Assembly (NCBI RefSeq): GCF_011007365.1
Contig: NZ_WFKM01000003.1
Span: 434,001-498,000 of the forward strand
Length of the DNA stretch: 64,000 bases
Reading direction: 5' to 3'
DNA from: Sphingobacterium sp. xlx-96
GTDB taxonomy: Bacteria; Bacteroidota; Bacteroidia; Sphingobacteriales; Sphingobacteriaceae
Shown: positions 45,601 through 54,160 of the stretch, piece by piece
Layout of the letters: each line of letters opens with the position of its first letter
Position numbering within the stretch: position 1 is the first letter of the stretch
Made by a program: the position numbers and the translations under genes
Notes under the pieces: generated by a model
What the model was told of the DNA's origin: nothing
The model's input: only the letters and a program-made list of their open reading frames with translations
The model's database searches: none

Positions 45601-46117
45601 TGACCTATCACGCATAGGTAATCCAAGCGAACCCAAAATCACGTACGGAATATCAGGAGATATAGCTTATAAAGCATTCGACATGAGCTTTCTATTTCAA
45701 GGGGCAGAGAAAACTTCATTAAACCTTTCTGGAGATCCAGGGTGGGCCTTTGCCAGCGGCCTATTGACCCTAGGAAGTGCCTATGAACATCATCTAGACC
45801 GTTGGACTCCAGAAAATACCGATGGAAGCTATCCGCGCTTATTCTACAGTAGTAATAATAATAAAAGGGGATCGAGCTACTGGTACAGAGATGCCAGCTA
45901 TCTAAGACTCAAAAATCTGACTGTTGGATACACACTGCCAAAAGAGATTACGGAAAGAATAAAAATGAGTTATTTCAGGGTATTTGTGAGCGGCACAAAC
46001 CTAGTCACTTGGGACAAACTAAAAACATTTGACCCTGAACTTAGGGGGGTATTTAGTAGTGGTGGATTCTACCCCTTACAAAAAACGTTTAATATAGGTG
46101 TTAACATTAATTTCTAG
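42662..46117 (+). CDS. SusC/RagA-type TonB-dependent transporter with STN signalling domain
   Basis: This 1151-residue outer-membrane transporter has a signal peptide (about 25-47, ending SAHGQ). A secretin/TonB STN domain (about 48-118) contacts FecR. A CarboxypepD-like domain follows (KGKVVDQSGKAVSGASVIVK, about 122-210), then the plug (DALIGRHSGLNVVRPNGNTPGSSASFNVRG..., then PLIIIDGMQR and SVLKDAAAAAVYGARAANGVI), and the full beta-barrel ending FNIGVNINF. The length is complete. With the SusD lipoprotein downstream it forms an uptake complex, powered by TonB. The absence of carbohydrate-active enzymes and the TlpA gene at the end leave the substrate open; peptides or metal-complexes are as likely as glycans. 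Confidence 0.96.
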   Translation: MYKKILTKGKLSPGDYSNLNKWMMRIKITGLLILFAFLQAGYSAHGQKISIQAESISITSLFREVKKQSGYDFVYTNNLIKSAKPIHIDVRNIALKDVLDMCLADQPFDYVLQNRTVIVVPRKNTESAVSKTIKGKVVDQSGKAVSGASVIVKTTKNGTSTNENGEFELQEVNIGDILLITHMGYKGKEWTLKDLDDIPVITLMDVTTELDETVVIGYGTANKLTYTGSVSTVESKDIVKNGTPNITDALIGRHSGLNVVRPNGNTPGSSASFNVRGMNTINDGYHTNTPLIIIDGMQRNFSSGRTETDVFASIDPNDIESISVLKDAAAAAVYGARAANGVILITTKRGKEEKPTLSYNFLYGVDKPTRMPKPLNSWDWATLYNEALRNDARDENGNIPASFKPIYSDEDIQKFRDGSDPDIYANTNWLKEILKPTAQQQQHNLSLRGGSKNINYFVSLGHTDQGGYIDNYNFKRYNLRSNIDANVNNTLKVSVDMAGTYTQTDSPPGYSYTIFGDMLKASPVYPNRYQSDPSKYGVVSGANDRYNPYLSTQRGYDQSNKMSLFSTLSAVQQLSFVPGLSLKGLFSFNKTYGDQKTWSKNYRLFTDDGMYYKENTFGSAYLNEGNSRFQSVTSELHLNYARFFGAHDIKGLLLFTQSKDYTRSLNASRRNFLSTAVEELSAGEAEGQEINNGFEESARQGFVGRFNYSYNKKYLVEANFRYDASSNFPKDSRWGLFPSFAAGWNISEENFIKNNTAWSFVDLLKVRASWGQLGNDRIYASFAYLDQFNTSYSKIYLGDKAMSILTPSAMSNPDITWEKATTSNAGVEALLWNGLLGLEFDYFKKRTTDILAQPTLAFPATFGASLPMMNNSTVRNEGFEIVLSHRLKRGDFSYSIRPNIGFSKSKIEYMPENQANPNLVKSGRTQDYLAFGYQSIGLFQSYEEIANSPKQTFGRVQPGDIKYADISGPDGVPDNKIDAFDLSRIGNPSEPKITYGISGDIAYKAFDMSFLFQGAEKTSLNLSGDPGWAFASGLLTLGSAYEHHLDRWTPENTDGSYPRLFYSSNNNKRGSSYWYRDASYLRLKNLTVGYTLPKEITERIKMSYFRVFVSGTNLVTWDKLKTFDPELRGVFSSGGFYPLQKTFNIGVNINF

Positions 46118-46213
46118 TCTTGAAACGATTCGCTTAAAAAATTATAGTGAACTATTGTGAGGCAATCATTGCTAAAACTAAAAAGACCGTGATTTGCAAA
46201 TAATGAAATAAAA

Positions 46214-47857
46214 ATGAAAAAAATAATATATATAGCACTGGCAAGCACCCTGGCCTTTACGGGATGTAAAAGTGACTTTCTAGACCTGAAACCAGCGTCT
46301 TATTCCGAAGATAATCTATTCTCGGACATTGCCCTGTCCGAAGCTTTTGTTAATTCGCTATACCTTAGCATACCGCTAGATGTGGCAAACTACCCCCTAA
46401 ATCTAAACGCTGCATCTGACGAAGCCAAGACGACAAATCCAATAGCAAGAGCTAATTATATCACGCAAGGCAACTATGACGCTACGACGAATACCCTGAG
46501 TACCTGGAACGGTAGTTATCAGGCAATACGTAATGCCAACTTGTTCTTAAAAAATTATGAACAGCTCCCCGCCGGAGACGAACGTGATAGACTAAAGGGC
46601 GAAGTGTTGTTCATGCGGGCATTTTACTACCAAACCTTGTTAAAGCAATATGGTGGTAAAGGTCTCGGAATACCACTAATACTACACCCACAGAATATCA
46701 ATGAGGATATATATGTAGACCGGGCTTCCTACGAGCAGACTGTAGAAATGATCGTAAAAGACCTAGACGAGGCTACAGATCTGCTACCCATACCAAATAA
46801 AACAGCTGCCGCTAGAGCCTCCAAAGGGGCAGCAATGGCACTCAAAGTAAGGGTATTAATGTATGCAGCTAGCCCTATGAACAACCCTACTAATGATAGA
46901 CAGAAATGGCAGCGAGTAGCGGATGCCGCAAAAGTGCTTATTGAGAAAGATTACTATACACTAAACGATAACTACGAGAAGCTCTTTCTGGAAAAAAACA
47001 ACGAGCTAATTTTTTACAAACTATACACAAACGGACCCGGAAACTATAGTCTGCTAGATTTCAACATACAACCGCCAACCACAGGAGGGAGAGGTAGTTC
47101 GGCCCCATCACAGCAAGCTGTAGATGCCTATGAAGTAGTCACAATGGAGTCTGGAATAAAGACGGCGACTTCCTTTAATTGGTCAAACCCTGAACACGCA
47201 TCTGCTCCTTACCAAAATAGAGATCCCAGATTCTATGCTTCTGTACTATATGATGAAGCAGAATGGTCTGATGGAAAAGGAGGAAAACGAAGTCTGGATC
47301 TCAAAGACAACGGAATAGACCGCACAATGAGGCCTGAAAATGCGACTAAAACGGGATATTATCTGCGCAAATTCATGGATTTTGACTTCTTCCCTAAATT
47401 TCAACGAACCGGGGATGCAAGGTCATTTTCTCCAGTCATTGAAATACGCTACGCCGAAGTACTACTAAATTATGCCGAAGCACTAATCAAATTAGGAGAG
47501 CATAACGAGGCGCTAAAATATATCAATATGATAAGGGATCGCAAAAGCGTAAAAATGCCGCCAATACCTCTAGGGCAATTAACCTGGGAACGTTATGTAA
47601 ATGAACGTCGCGTAGAGTTAGCATTTGAACAACACCGTTTTTGGGATGTAAGGCGTTGGGGGATAGCGAAAGAAAAATCTAAAGAGCTATGGGGGATTTC
47701 CATCAAGGTGAAAGACGGCGGAAAAATATATACTCCCGTATTAATCGAAAATAGGGTATACGAGACTAAAATGGATATATTCCCTATACCTCAGGGAGAG
47801 ATAGACAAGTATAGATCGGTTATCCCTAGTTTTGAGCAAAACCCCGAATGGGACTAA
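46214..47857 (+). CDS. RagB/SusD-type outer-membrane lipoprotein
   Basis: The 547-residue lipoprotein has lipobox Cys18 (ASTLAFTGCKSD). The N-terminal phrase DFLDLKPASYSEDNLFSD is the classic SusD start, followed by the TPR-like helical core (NANLFLKNYEQLP, LFMRAFYYQTLLKQYGG) and the C-terminal signatures RYAEVLLNYAEALIKLGEH, RVELAFEQHRFWDVRRWG and PIPQGEIDKY. Complete. It caps the SusC barrel and captures substrate on the cell surface. It follows susC by 96 bp on the same transcript. Confidence 0.96.
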   Translation: MKKIIYIALASTLAFTGCKSDFLDLKPASYSEDNLFSDIALSEAFVNSLYLSIPLDVANYPLNLNAASDEAKTTNPIARANYITQGNYDATTNTLSTWNGSYQAIRNANLFLKNYEQLPAGDERDRLKGEVLFMRAFYYQTLLKQYGGKGLGIPLILHPQNINEDIYVDRASYEQTVEMIVKDLDEATDLLPIPNKTAAARASKGAAMALKVRVLMYAASPMNNPTNDRQKWQRVADAAKVLIEKDYYTLNDNYEKLFLEKNNELIFYKLYTNGPGNYSLLDFNIQPPTTGGRGSSAPSQQAVDAYEVVTMESGIKTATSFNWSNPEHASAPYQNRDPRFYASVLYDEAEWSDGKGGKRSLDLKDNGIDRTMRPENATKTGYYLRKFMDFDFFPKFQRTGDARSFSPVIEIRYAEVLLNYAEALIKLGEHNEALKYINMIRDRKSVKMPPIPLGQLTWERYVNERRVELAFEQHRFWDVRRWGIAKEKSKELWGISIKVKDGGKIYTPVLIENRVYETKMDIFPIPQGEIDKYRSVIPSFEQNPEWD

Positions 47858-47887
47858 AAAAGTTTTCAAATTTTCAAATTATTAAAT

Positions 47888-49291
47888 ATGTACAAGATAA
47901 CATTATTGTCGACCATATTCCTCTTAGTGACGTATGTGTTGGCTATAGGCCAACAATCGACTAGACTAAGCGGTCAAGTCAAGAACAGACTATCTGACAC
48001 ATTGGTCCTAAGTATTGAAAGCCCTGCCTATTTTTTTGGAAACACTCGTACAAATATCATATTGGACGAAAATGGGTACTTCGAGCTCGAAGTACCCATG
48101 AAAAATGTTGCTATGCAGTTTTCATTATTCGGAGGGCCAAAGACAACCATAAAAGATCTGTTTATAGAACCCGGACAAGCTTTATCTATCGAAATAGATG
48201 CTAATAATCTTAAGACTGTCGTGTTCGGTGGTGACAAAGAGGCTGCGAGTAACAATGAAACCGGAAGACTGTTCAACAGTGTGTTTGCCAAACCAGATTT
48301 TTGGAAGGACCTAAAAAAGGATACTACCGTCGGTATAGAACGCTTCTTCAACATTGTGGATAGTGTTGCTGAAGCAGAAATTGCGTACTGGAAGGGCAAG
48401 GAGGATAGAATTACTAAATCCTATTACGAAAATAGGAGAATCAATATTATTGCCCTACAGGCAGCTCAAAAATATACTTATGCGAGCACGCGCAACAATA
48501 ATCAACAGTCTAACAAGGCTATTGATCACCGCTATTTGGCCTTCATGGATAGACTGCCTGTTATCCAAGAAACACATTTGAGCAGTATGGGCACTTGGCG
48601 ACTTATCAATTTGATAGTGAAGCATGCTCAAAACAAGGATAAACCAATAACCTCAATCAGTAATATGAATACGGCTGACCGTATATTTGACGGACCGATC
48701 AGGGAGTTTGCGGTAGCGGACGTCATACGACTAGCACTGGTCTGGGAAAAAGACGCAGACAAGATGGGAAAACTAATGACTCGCTATCTAACACTAGCTC
48801 AAAACCCTGACTACCGCAACCCGCTGAATAAACACTATGAAACCTATCAAACGTTGAAAGTCGGAAAGGCTGCTCCTGACTTTGAACTGGAAGGAGTAGA
48901 CGGTAAAACGTATAAACTAAGTGATTTCAAGGGTAAAGTCATCTACTTGGATTTTTGGGCCTCATGGTGCGGACCATGCCGGTATGAAATGAAAAATCAT
49001 GCCGCGTCATTGCACCATCAGTTTGAAAATAGTGACGTAGTCTTCTTATTCGTAAGTATGGACAACAACAAAAGTAATTGGATCAAGGCTATAGAAGAAG
49101 ATCGTATAGATGGGGTACATGTGATATCTCCTGATGGACATGGCGGAGAATTTGCAAAACGCTATAACATATCGGGAATACCACGATACATGATTATTGA
49201 TAAAAACGGGGTCATGTATAACAACTATGCGCCCAGACCTAGTCAACCGCATACTGTAGAAGTTATAAATAAAGCACTAGCTGAACAGTAA
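47888..49291 (+). CDS. TlpA-like thioredoxin with N-terminal DUF4369-type domain, last gene of the SusCD operon
   Basis: This 467-residue exported protein has a signal peptide (ending LAIGQQ). The long N-terminal half is beta-rich then helical (DUF4369-like). The thioredoxin domain (about 325-467) has the active site [13 protein letters not shown] and [12 protein letters not shown]. It is presumably periplasmic or lipid-free on the outer-membrane side. It ends the operon at a strong terminator. Such proteins recur at the end of Sus-like loci of Sphingobacteriia, where their role is not known; reductive processing of disulfide-containing ligands is one idea. Confidence 0.93.
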   Translation: MYKITLLSTIFLLVTYVLAIGQQSTRLSGQVKNRLSDTLVLSIESPAYFFGNTRTNIILDENGYFELEVPMKNVAMQFSLFGGPKTTIKDLFIEPGQALSIEIDANNLKTVVFGGDKEAASNNETGRLFNSVFAKPDFWKDLKKDTTVGIERFFNIVDSVAEAEIAYWKGKEDRITKSYYENRRINIIALQAAQKYTYASTRNNNQQSNKAIDHRYLAFMDRLPVIQETHLSSMGTWRLINLIVKHAQNKDKPITSISNMNTADRIFDGPIREFAVADVIRLALVWEKDADKMGKLMTRYLTLAQNPDYRNPLNKHYETYQTLKVGKAAPDFELEGVDGKTYKLSDFKGKVIYLDFWASWCGPCRYEMKNHAASLHHQFENSDVVFLFVSMDNNKSNWIKAIEEDRIDGVHVISPDGHGGEFAKRYNISGIPRYMIIDKNGVMYNNYAPRPSQPHTVEVINKALAEQ

Positions 49292-49307
49292 GCAAATCAT
49301 TTACTTC

Positions 49308-49350
49308 AAAAAAGAGAAGGCGACCTCTCTGGTCGCCTTCTCTTTTTTGA
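49308..49350 (+). terminator. Strong terminator of the SusCD operon
   Basis: An 18-bp perfect stem (49308-49325 with 49331-49348, core GAGAAGGCGACC) with a 5-base loop ends in six T. It lies 16 bases after the TlpA stop codon. Confidence 0.95.
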
Positions 49351-49512
49351 CCGTAGAACTCATCAACATACTATGACTTCTTGATTTTCAGAACCGAGGC
49401 TGTAACAAATCATTATTGTGATCGACATATAGTCCTGAATACATTACCTGAACAAAACAACCTATAATGAAAAGCCATCTGGTCATATTCCAAATGACTT
49501 TTCATTTTACAA
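49351..49512. other. Spacer between the intact and the decayed Sus-like loci
   Basis: I found nothing with coding or RNA character here. It leads into the decayed susD fragment. Confidence 0.4.
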
Positions 49513-49864
49513 TCAATAACCGGGATTTTGCTCTAGGTTAGGATTGACAGATTTTTGAGGGTTTGGGATCCGGATACACCAACGTCTTAGCATCGAGATT
49601 GGCTGGTTTTTCCAGCCATCCCAATAAGAACTTACCAAAACGGATCAAATCCTTCCGACGCCACCCCTCCCAATAAAGCTAACGTGCACGTTCGTCCAAC
49701 AAACCGTCCAAAGTCAACGACGTAAATAAGCTTGCCCCACGCTCCGTACTTATAGCATTGATCAGTACCAACGCATCTCCAACGGGGCCGTTGCCACCTC
49801 TAAGTATGGCTTCGGCTTTCTTCAACAATACATCGGAATAGCGATATACCACCCAGTCATTATT
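49513..49864 (-). pseudogene. SusD fragment (C-terminal part only)
   Basis: From about 49864 down, the frame reads NNDWVVYRYSDVLLKKAEAI, then ALVLINAISTERGASL and LDGLLDERAR, which is the C-terminal signature of SusD. A TAG at 49679-49681 stands where Glu is expected (ERARE). The same frame continues LYWEGWRRKDLIRFGKFL. A one-base shift near 49570 then moves it to the frame that reads PQKSVNPNLEQNPGY and ends in TGA at 49513-49515. So there is one nonsense change, one frameshift, and no N-terminal three quarters. It is fused at its 5-prime end to a SusC piece. Confidence 0.88.
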
Positions 49865-50097
49865 ACGCTGCCCCAATACACCAGAAAAACCCGGGCCCCG
49901 TAATGCTCCGGTCTCCTAATAGCCCAAGAGACCACTTATACTATTCTTAAGGAAAGTCACATTACCAGTCATATCCCAGGACCAATCACTGTTTTTGATA
50001 ACAGTACCTGTAAGGGCGATCTCTACCCCTTTGTTTACAACCTCTCCATCCAGATTGACCCAGATACGACCAGAAGTTGATCCTCCTAACAAATCAC
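49865..50097 (-). pseudogene. SusC fragment (internal barrel piece) fused in frame to the SusD fragment
   Basis: The minus strand reads DLLGGSTSGRIWVNLDG, VVNKGVEIALTGTVIKNSDW and DMTGNVTFLKNSISGLLGY, then TAG (49916-49918), then ETGALRGPGFSGVLGQ. This is a late barrel segment of SusC/RagA proteins, about 75 residues out of roughly 1000. It runs without a frame change into the SusD fragment at GVLGQ/RNNDW. Everything before and after it in susC is gone. The right-hand edge meets the regulator fragment near 50085-50105. Confidence 0.82.
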
Positions 50098-51461
50098 CTA
50101 TTAGATTTTAGAAAAGCAGAAAACAATAATATGAGCCTTATTTTTACACAAACAGACACTAACGCCCTGCTCAACGAGGTCTTTAAAGATCTGCAAACCC
50201 TCGCTAAGGAAAGAAACCTAAAGTATGAACTATCTCTGCCACGTATCACTCTGACAGCAGATGTAGACAGTGAGGCAATCTGGAAAATATTCACCAATCT
50301 GATCCACAACGCCATCAAATATGCCTATAGAATAGTACATATAAAACTGTTGCCATTCAACAGTGATGATATCATGTTTAACATTGAGTTTGGCAACGAT
50401 GGTCCGATCATACCTTTCGATAAAAAGGATAAAATATTTGAACCTTTCTACAGGCTACATGATGTCGATAAAAATACGGGAACAGGTATAGCCCCCCCCT
50501 CTTTCACGTTCGTTAGCCGAATTACACTATGGTGCATTATCCTTAATCCATACAAAGGGGGAACGAAACCTATTTTTATTTGCTTATCCTATACTTCAGG
50601 ACCAGGCTTTCGATATTCAGTCATTTGCCGACGATAGGGATAAACAGCAGCAGCGCATTTCTTCTTATGTGGATAACCCAGAAAAGGTAAACCCCGTCAT
50701 ACTAATAGTAGAAGATAATAAGGAGATATTGGCATACCTCAACAAGGAACTAAAAGGACACTATACAATTCTACGGGCTGGTAATGGCGCTGAAGCCCTG
50801 GATATCCTAGACGCCAATGACGTACAACTGGTCCTAACAGACATCTTGATGCCCATAATGGACGGCATCACCCTATGTAGAAGAATTAAATCTGATATTC
50901 TATACAGTCATATTCCATTAATCTTCCTGACGGCAAAGAATAGCCTTGATGCTAAGATAGAAGGCTTAAATATAGGAGCAGATGCCTATATTGAGAAACC
51001 TTTTTCGCTGGAGTACCTGCTGGTAAATATCAGTAATTTGCTTACCAATCGTGAAAGACTACTTTACGGCACCATCTACTTCAAACCGATTGGACATGCA
51101 TGTATCGGTACGAGACAAGGACTTTATACACCATCTATACAAGATCATCCGTGAACATATCGACTCGGTAGATCTCAATGTGGAAGTCCTCGCCAAATTC
51201 ATGAATATGAGCCGCCCAACGTTGTGCCTCAAAATAAAAGGACTTTCGGATCTTAGTCCAAACGAATTAATAAATATATCAAGACTCCGCGAAGCGGCGG
51301 AGCTCCTGCCCCTTAAAAAACACTCTATCGCTCAAATCGCGACAATGGTAGGATATTCTGTACAATCAAACTTTTCAAGAGATTTTCATAAACACTACGG
51401 TATGACACCGAGTCACTTTATGAATACGCATAGTGATAAGACTTTACCGTATATAAGATAA
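50077..51461 (+). pseudogene. Hybrid two-component regulator (HTCS-type) fragment: kinase, receiver and AraC parts
   Basis: The frame starts inside the kinase dimerisation helix (LLDFRKAENNNMSL). The ATPase domain is recognisable (NLIHNAIKYAY, KIFEPFYRLHDV, NTGTGI) up to a run of eight C at 50492-50499. There the frame shifts; the continuation in the next frame is sensible (SRSLAELHYGALSLIHTKGE). The receiver domain follows (VILIVEDNKEILAYLNKEL, phospho-Asp in LVLTDILMPIMDG, IEKPFS). Near 51051 a second frameshift leads into the AraC-type helix-turn-helix (VEVLAKFMNMSRPTL, IAQIATMVGYSVQSNFSRDF), ending at 51461. The periplasmic sensor half (Reg_prop/Y_Y_Y type, about 800 residues) is missing. 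Confidence 0.88.
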
Positions 51462-51517
51462 CTTGTAAATAACGCTATTAAAACGGCGGATATAAAACGA
51501 AAATAATACCCCAATAC

Positions 51518-51555
51518 TAAAAAAACTTTGAGTGGTTTTATCAACCACCCAAAGT
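51518..51555 (-). terminator. Terminator of the metal-cassette operon
   Basis: On the minus strand a 13-bp stem with one G-T pair (51525-51537 with 51543-51555, ACTTTG...GTGGTT) is followed by seven T. It lies 22 bases after the stop of the outer-membrane protein gene. Confidence 0.85.
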
Positions 51556-51577
51556 ATAAACATATCAGGAAAACAAC

Positions 51578-52384
51578 TTAATTCGTTACGTTAAAAAATG
51601 TGTACTCCAGCTTTAGAAACACACCGTCTTTTACCGGACGATGAACCGACCCGTATAGCTCTTTTTGATACGCAACATCAATACGTGCCTGGCTATTTAT
51701 GATAAACTGTACTGCTGGAACAATGTCCATATACGAACGTCCGTTTTTGGTGATCGTCTGCCCTACCAACTCAAGCATGGCATTTATATTGGTCTGTTTA
51801 TAACTCGTATACCGATTCGGGTACATCAACCTTCCCACGGAAAACGTATAATTAATAGCATCTTTTCCCTGTAATTCTGGAAAATCGTTACCATCGTTGT
51901 TCCAAGCTCGTCCATAACTCACATTGGAACTGAGAGCGACTTTCTTGATGAGCTGTGTGGCGACCAAACCGACTTCAAAACCGGAGTTTTTGCCCATAAG
52001 ATCTATTGCTTCCTGCCTAACGGGTGTCTTATTCCAACTATACCTTCCAAAAGCGGCCATCCGGAAATGACTCTGTAGATCATCAACGGAATAAAAACGG
52101 TATTTGGCATATGCACTGGCTCCGGCTAGATTGAGTCGATTTGCGGAATTATCAAAATAGGTAGAACCCCGAACCATCAAATTCTTATTGATACCCCAGG
52201 TTACTTCCGGGGCAAGGGAATACATATAATCATCATCTAGATCATTTTTCATCAAAGACTGCCCTACACGCACACTGAGAGAACCTGCCGGCACATTGCT
52301 GGCGGGTTCTGTCACGACAAATAGTTCCTGAGCATATAGACCAAATGAGCTGAATAAGCACAAAAACGTTACTATATACTTCAT
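51578..52384 (-). CDS. Outer-membrane beta-barrel protein of unknown function, last gene of the metal cassette
   Basis: This 268-residue protein has a signal peptide (ending GLYAQ). The rest alternates hydrophobic and polar residues in strands (SLSVRVGQSLMKND, FRMAAFGRYSW, GFEVGLVATQL) and ends LEYTFFNVTN, a typical closing strand. About 12 strands look likely. I do not recognise the family beyond general outer-membrane barrels. It starts 1 bp after the HMA gene stop, so it belongs to that operon, which suggests a role in metal traffic or sensing of metal stress across the outer membrane. Confidence 0.75.
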   Translation of the reverse strand: MKYIVTFLCLFSSFGLYAQELFVVTEPASNVPAGSLSVRVGQSLMKNDLDDDYMYSLAPEVTWGINKNLMVRGSTYFDNSANRLNLAGASAYAKYRFYSVDDLQSHFRMAAFGRYSWNKTPVRQEAIDLMGKNSGFEVGLVATQLIKKVALSSNVSYGRAWNNDGNDFPELQGKDAINYTFSVGRLMYPNRYTSYKQTNINAMLELVGQTITKNGRSYMDIVPAVQFIINSQARIDVAYQKELYGSVHRPVKDGVFLKLEYTFFNVTN

Positions 52385-52385
52385 A

Positions 52386-52895
52386 TTATAATGCTACTAT
52401 ATGAAATACCTGATCGTTCTCTACAGAATAGCTCCCGTGCTTTGCATAGGTTTTTGACAGCTTCTTATACTCCTTCTGTGTTACGAAACCTTTATCTACG
52501 ACTTTGTACTGGTTTGAGCCAGCTTTCTTGTCATCAATAAACACCAAAGAATCGTCTCCTACAGTAACTTGCTGCGCAGCAATTGCTTCTGGCGACAGTG
52601 TCAAAACCATAGAGCCAACAAAGAAGCCGGCTTTTTCAACAGCATCCTTTAACACTTTAGGGCTTACAGTTTGATTATCATTGAAAGAAATCGTAAACGT
52701 ATTGGTATTCAAATCTGTAGCAACATTAGATATCTGTGACAGAGATTTTAATTGCTTATTGATCGCATTGGAGCACATCGAACAGGTAAGTCCTGTAGCC
52801 ATGATATCTACTTTTGATATTTGCGAATAGCCTGCAACGCTGGTTAATAATAGGCCCAAAGCTGCTATAAATGATTTTATTGTGAAAGTGTTCAT
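52386..52895 (-). CDS. Exported HMA-domain (copper-chaperone-like) protein
   Basis: The protein has 169 residues from the ATG at 52895. The longer frame starting at 53030 overlaps the TlpA gene and adds an implausible N-terminus. The chosen start gives a good signal peptide (MNTFTIKSFIAALGLLLTSVAGYSQ). Residues about 28-95 form a heavy-metal-associated domain with the metal-binding CxxC in GLTCSMCSNAI (C38, C41). About 75 residues follow with no named domain (VVDKGFVTQKEYKKLSKTY). A secreted HMA protein is unusual compared with the cytoplasmic CopZ type, and it is more likely to bind copper or a similar metal in the periplasm. It follows the TlpA gene by 7 bp. Confidence 0.88.
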   Translation of the reverse strand: MNTFTIKSFIAALGLLLTSVAGYSQISKVDIMATGLTCSMCSNAINKQLKSLSQISNVATDLNTNTFTISFNDNQTVSPKVLKDAVEKAGFFVGSMVLTLSPEAIAAQQVTVGDDSLVFIDDKKAGSNQYKVVDKGFVTQKEYKKLSKTYAKHGSYSVENDQVFHIVAL

Positions 52896-52902
52896 CTTTA
52901 TC

Positions 52903-53382
52903 TTATTTTTTAATTTGTGAAATAATTTGTTCTTCTGAAGGGTTGATTGCAATGAGTTTGCCGGAGCTGTCAAACAGATAAGCTGCCGGTAAAGCCTCGA
53001 CACCAAAAAGAATAGCAGACTGTGCATCAAATCCTTTTGGGTCGATAAGTTGCTGATGCTTTAGTCGATCCTGCTGAATGGCTTTAAGCCATTTGCTGCT
53101 TTCTGTATCTATAGAGATCCCCACAATTTCAAAATTCTGTTTTTTGTACTTGTCATACAGTTTTACAAGATGCTTATTCGCTTTTCTGCAGGGCAAGCAC
53201 CAAGAAGCCCAAAAATCTACCAAAACAGTCTTTCCTTGAAAAGAATGAAGTGCTATTTCGGTATTTTTATCGTTTTGTAATGTGATATCAGGAAGTGTAT
53301 CCCCAATTTTTAGCTGTGCATACGAATTCGTAACAGCCAATAAAAGGATCATGATTATCCCTACTATGTTTATTCGCTTCAT
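52903..53382 (-). CDS. TlpA-like thioredoxin, short form
   Basis: This 159-residue exported protein is a bare thioredoxin domain after a signal peptide (ending NSYAQ). The active site is FWASWCLPCRKA (C62, C65). The cis-Pro region is VEALPAAYLFDSSG. Proteins of this type reduce periplasmic disulfides. Position in the cassette, next to an HMA protein and a Cys-rich protein, suggests it keeps their metal-binding thiols reduced. Confidence 0.93.
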   Translation of the reverse strand: MKRINIVGIIMILLLAVTNSYAQLKIGDTLPDITLQNDKNTEIALHSFQGKTVLVDFWASWCLPCRKANKHLVKLYDKYKKQNFEIVGISIDTESSKWLKAIQQDRLKHQQLIDPKGFDAQSAILFGVEALPAAYLFDSSGKLIAINPSEEQIISQIKK

Positions 53383-53560
53383 GTAATTATCAATTGATCA
53401 TAAGAGCGTGGGCAAATAATAGTTTGATATTATTATACCCTATTGTATAAGAATTCAGCCTGTCTATTGACGGTATTCTTTACAAAAGGATCTTATAAAG
53501 TGAATATTGACCTGAAAAGGTGTTTAGAAAAGACAGTCCATGGGCTGTCAGGAAGGAATT

Positions 53561-53917
53561 TTAGCTTATTTTAGGAGGAAGCCAGATGGCACGCGCATCA
53601 TTGGAGTGAAATATTTCTACGTAAAAATATTTTTGCTTTTTTTCTAAAAATTCGAAAAGGGCACCACTATCTATCACACTGGCAATCAAAGGGGGTTTTA
53701 CATCTACAGCGTAAGATACACAGGAACAGCTTTCACAGCCTGCCTTGCATTTGTGTATTTTGCTGGCTTCTTTTTTCGTTTCCTTGCAGCAGGACCTTTC
53801 GGATGACATCTTCTTACAACATACCTTCGTGGCTTCGACACGTAATGCCATAGCCGATTGTGGCCCCATGAGAAGGGCTATAACAACGAATAGTAATATG
53901 TAAATCTTCTTAGCCAT
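53561..53917 (-). CDS. Small exported Cys-rich protein, putative metal binding
   Basis: The protein has 118 residues from the ATG at 53917; an upstream GTG at 53941 lies within a -7-like element (TACCTTTA on the minus strand), so the ATG is preferred. After a signal peptide (about 1-24) it has pairs and clusters of cysteines: VCCKKMSSERSCCKE, then KCKAGCESCSC, ten Cys within about 40 residues. The C-terminal part is beta-like and ends IWLPPKIS, a form I recall from small exported Bacteroidota proteins next to metal-resistance genes. It lies 178 bp before the TlpA gene and could have its own promoter. Copper or zinc binding is inferred from the cysteines. Confidence 0.78.
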   Translation of the reverse strand: MAKKIYILLFVVIALLMGPQSAMALRVEATKVCCKKMSSERSCCKETKKEASKIHKCKAGCESCSCVSYAVDVKPPLIASVIDSGALFEFLEKKQKYFYVEIFHSNDARAIWLPPKIS

Positions 53918-54160
53918 TATATCAAGGAATAAAGGTAGCACTTTTTTGACCTCTTTCTACCAAAATCACTGTAATCATACTGATACATTATGTACGGAAG
54001 CTATTTCATAGTATCCCAATAGGGGATTTAAACACATGCACAAATGTCCTTTACTACGCTAAAGTATCTGCGATATTGTTTTTAAGGGTACGAAACTGGC
54101 AAATTCTAGTTATATTGGGGCTTATATTTATTATAGACCTAAATAACGTATAACAAACAA

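Noticed and set aside
49300..51500. Insertion sequence or transposon as the cause of the broken Sus-like locus
   Set aside because: I found no transposase text, terminal inverted repeats or target duplications at the joints; simple deletions explain the pattern.
52896..53030. N-terminal extension of the HMA protein from 53030
   Set aside because: It overlaps the TlpA gene, is rich in residues typical of out-of-frame reading, and hides the good signal peptide that starts at 52895.
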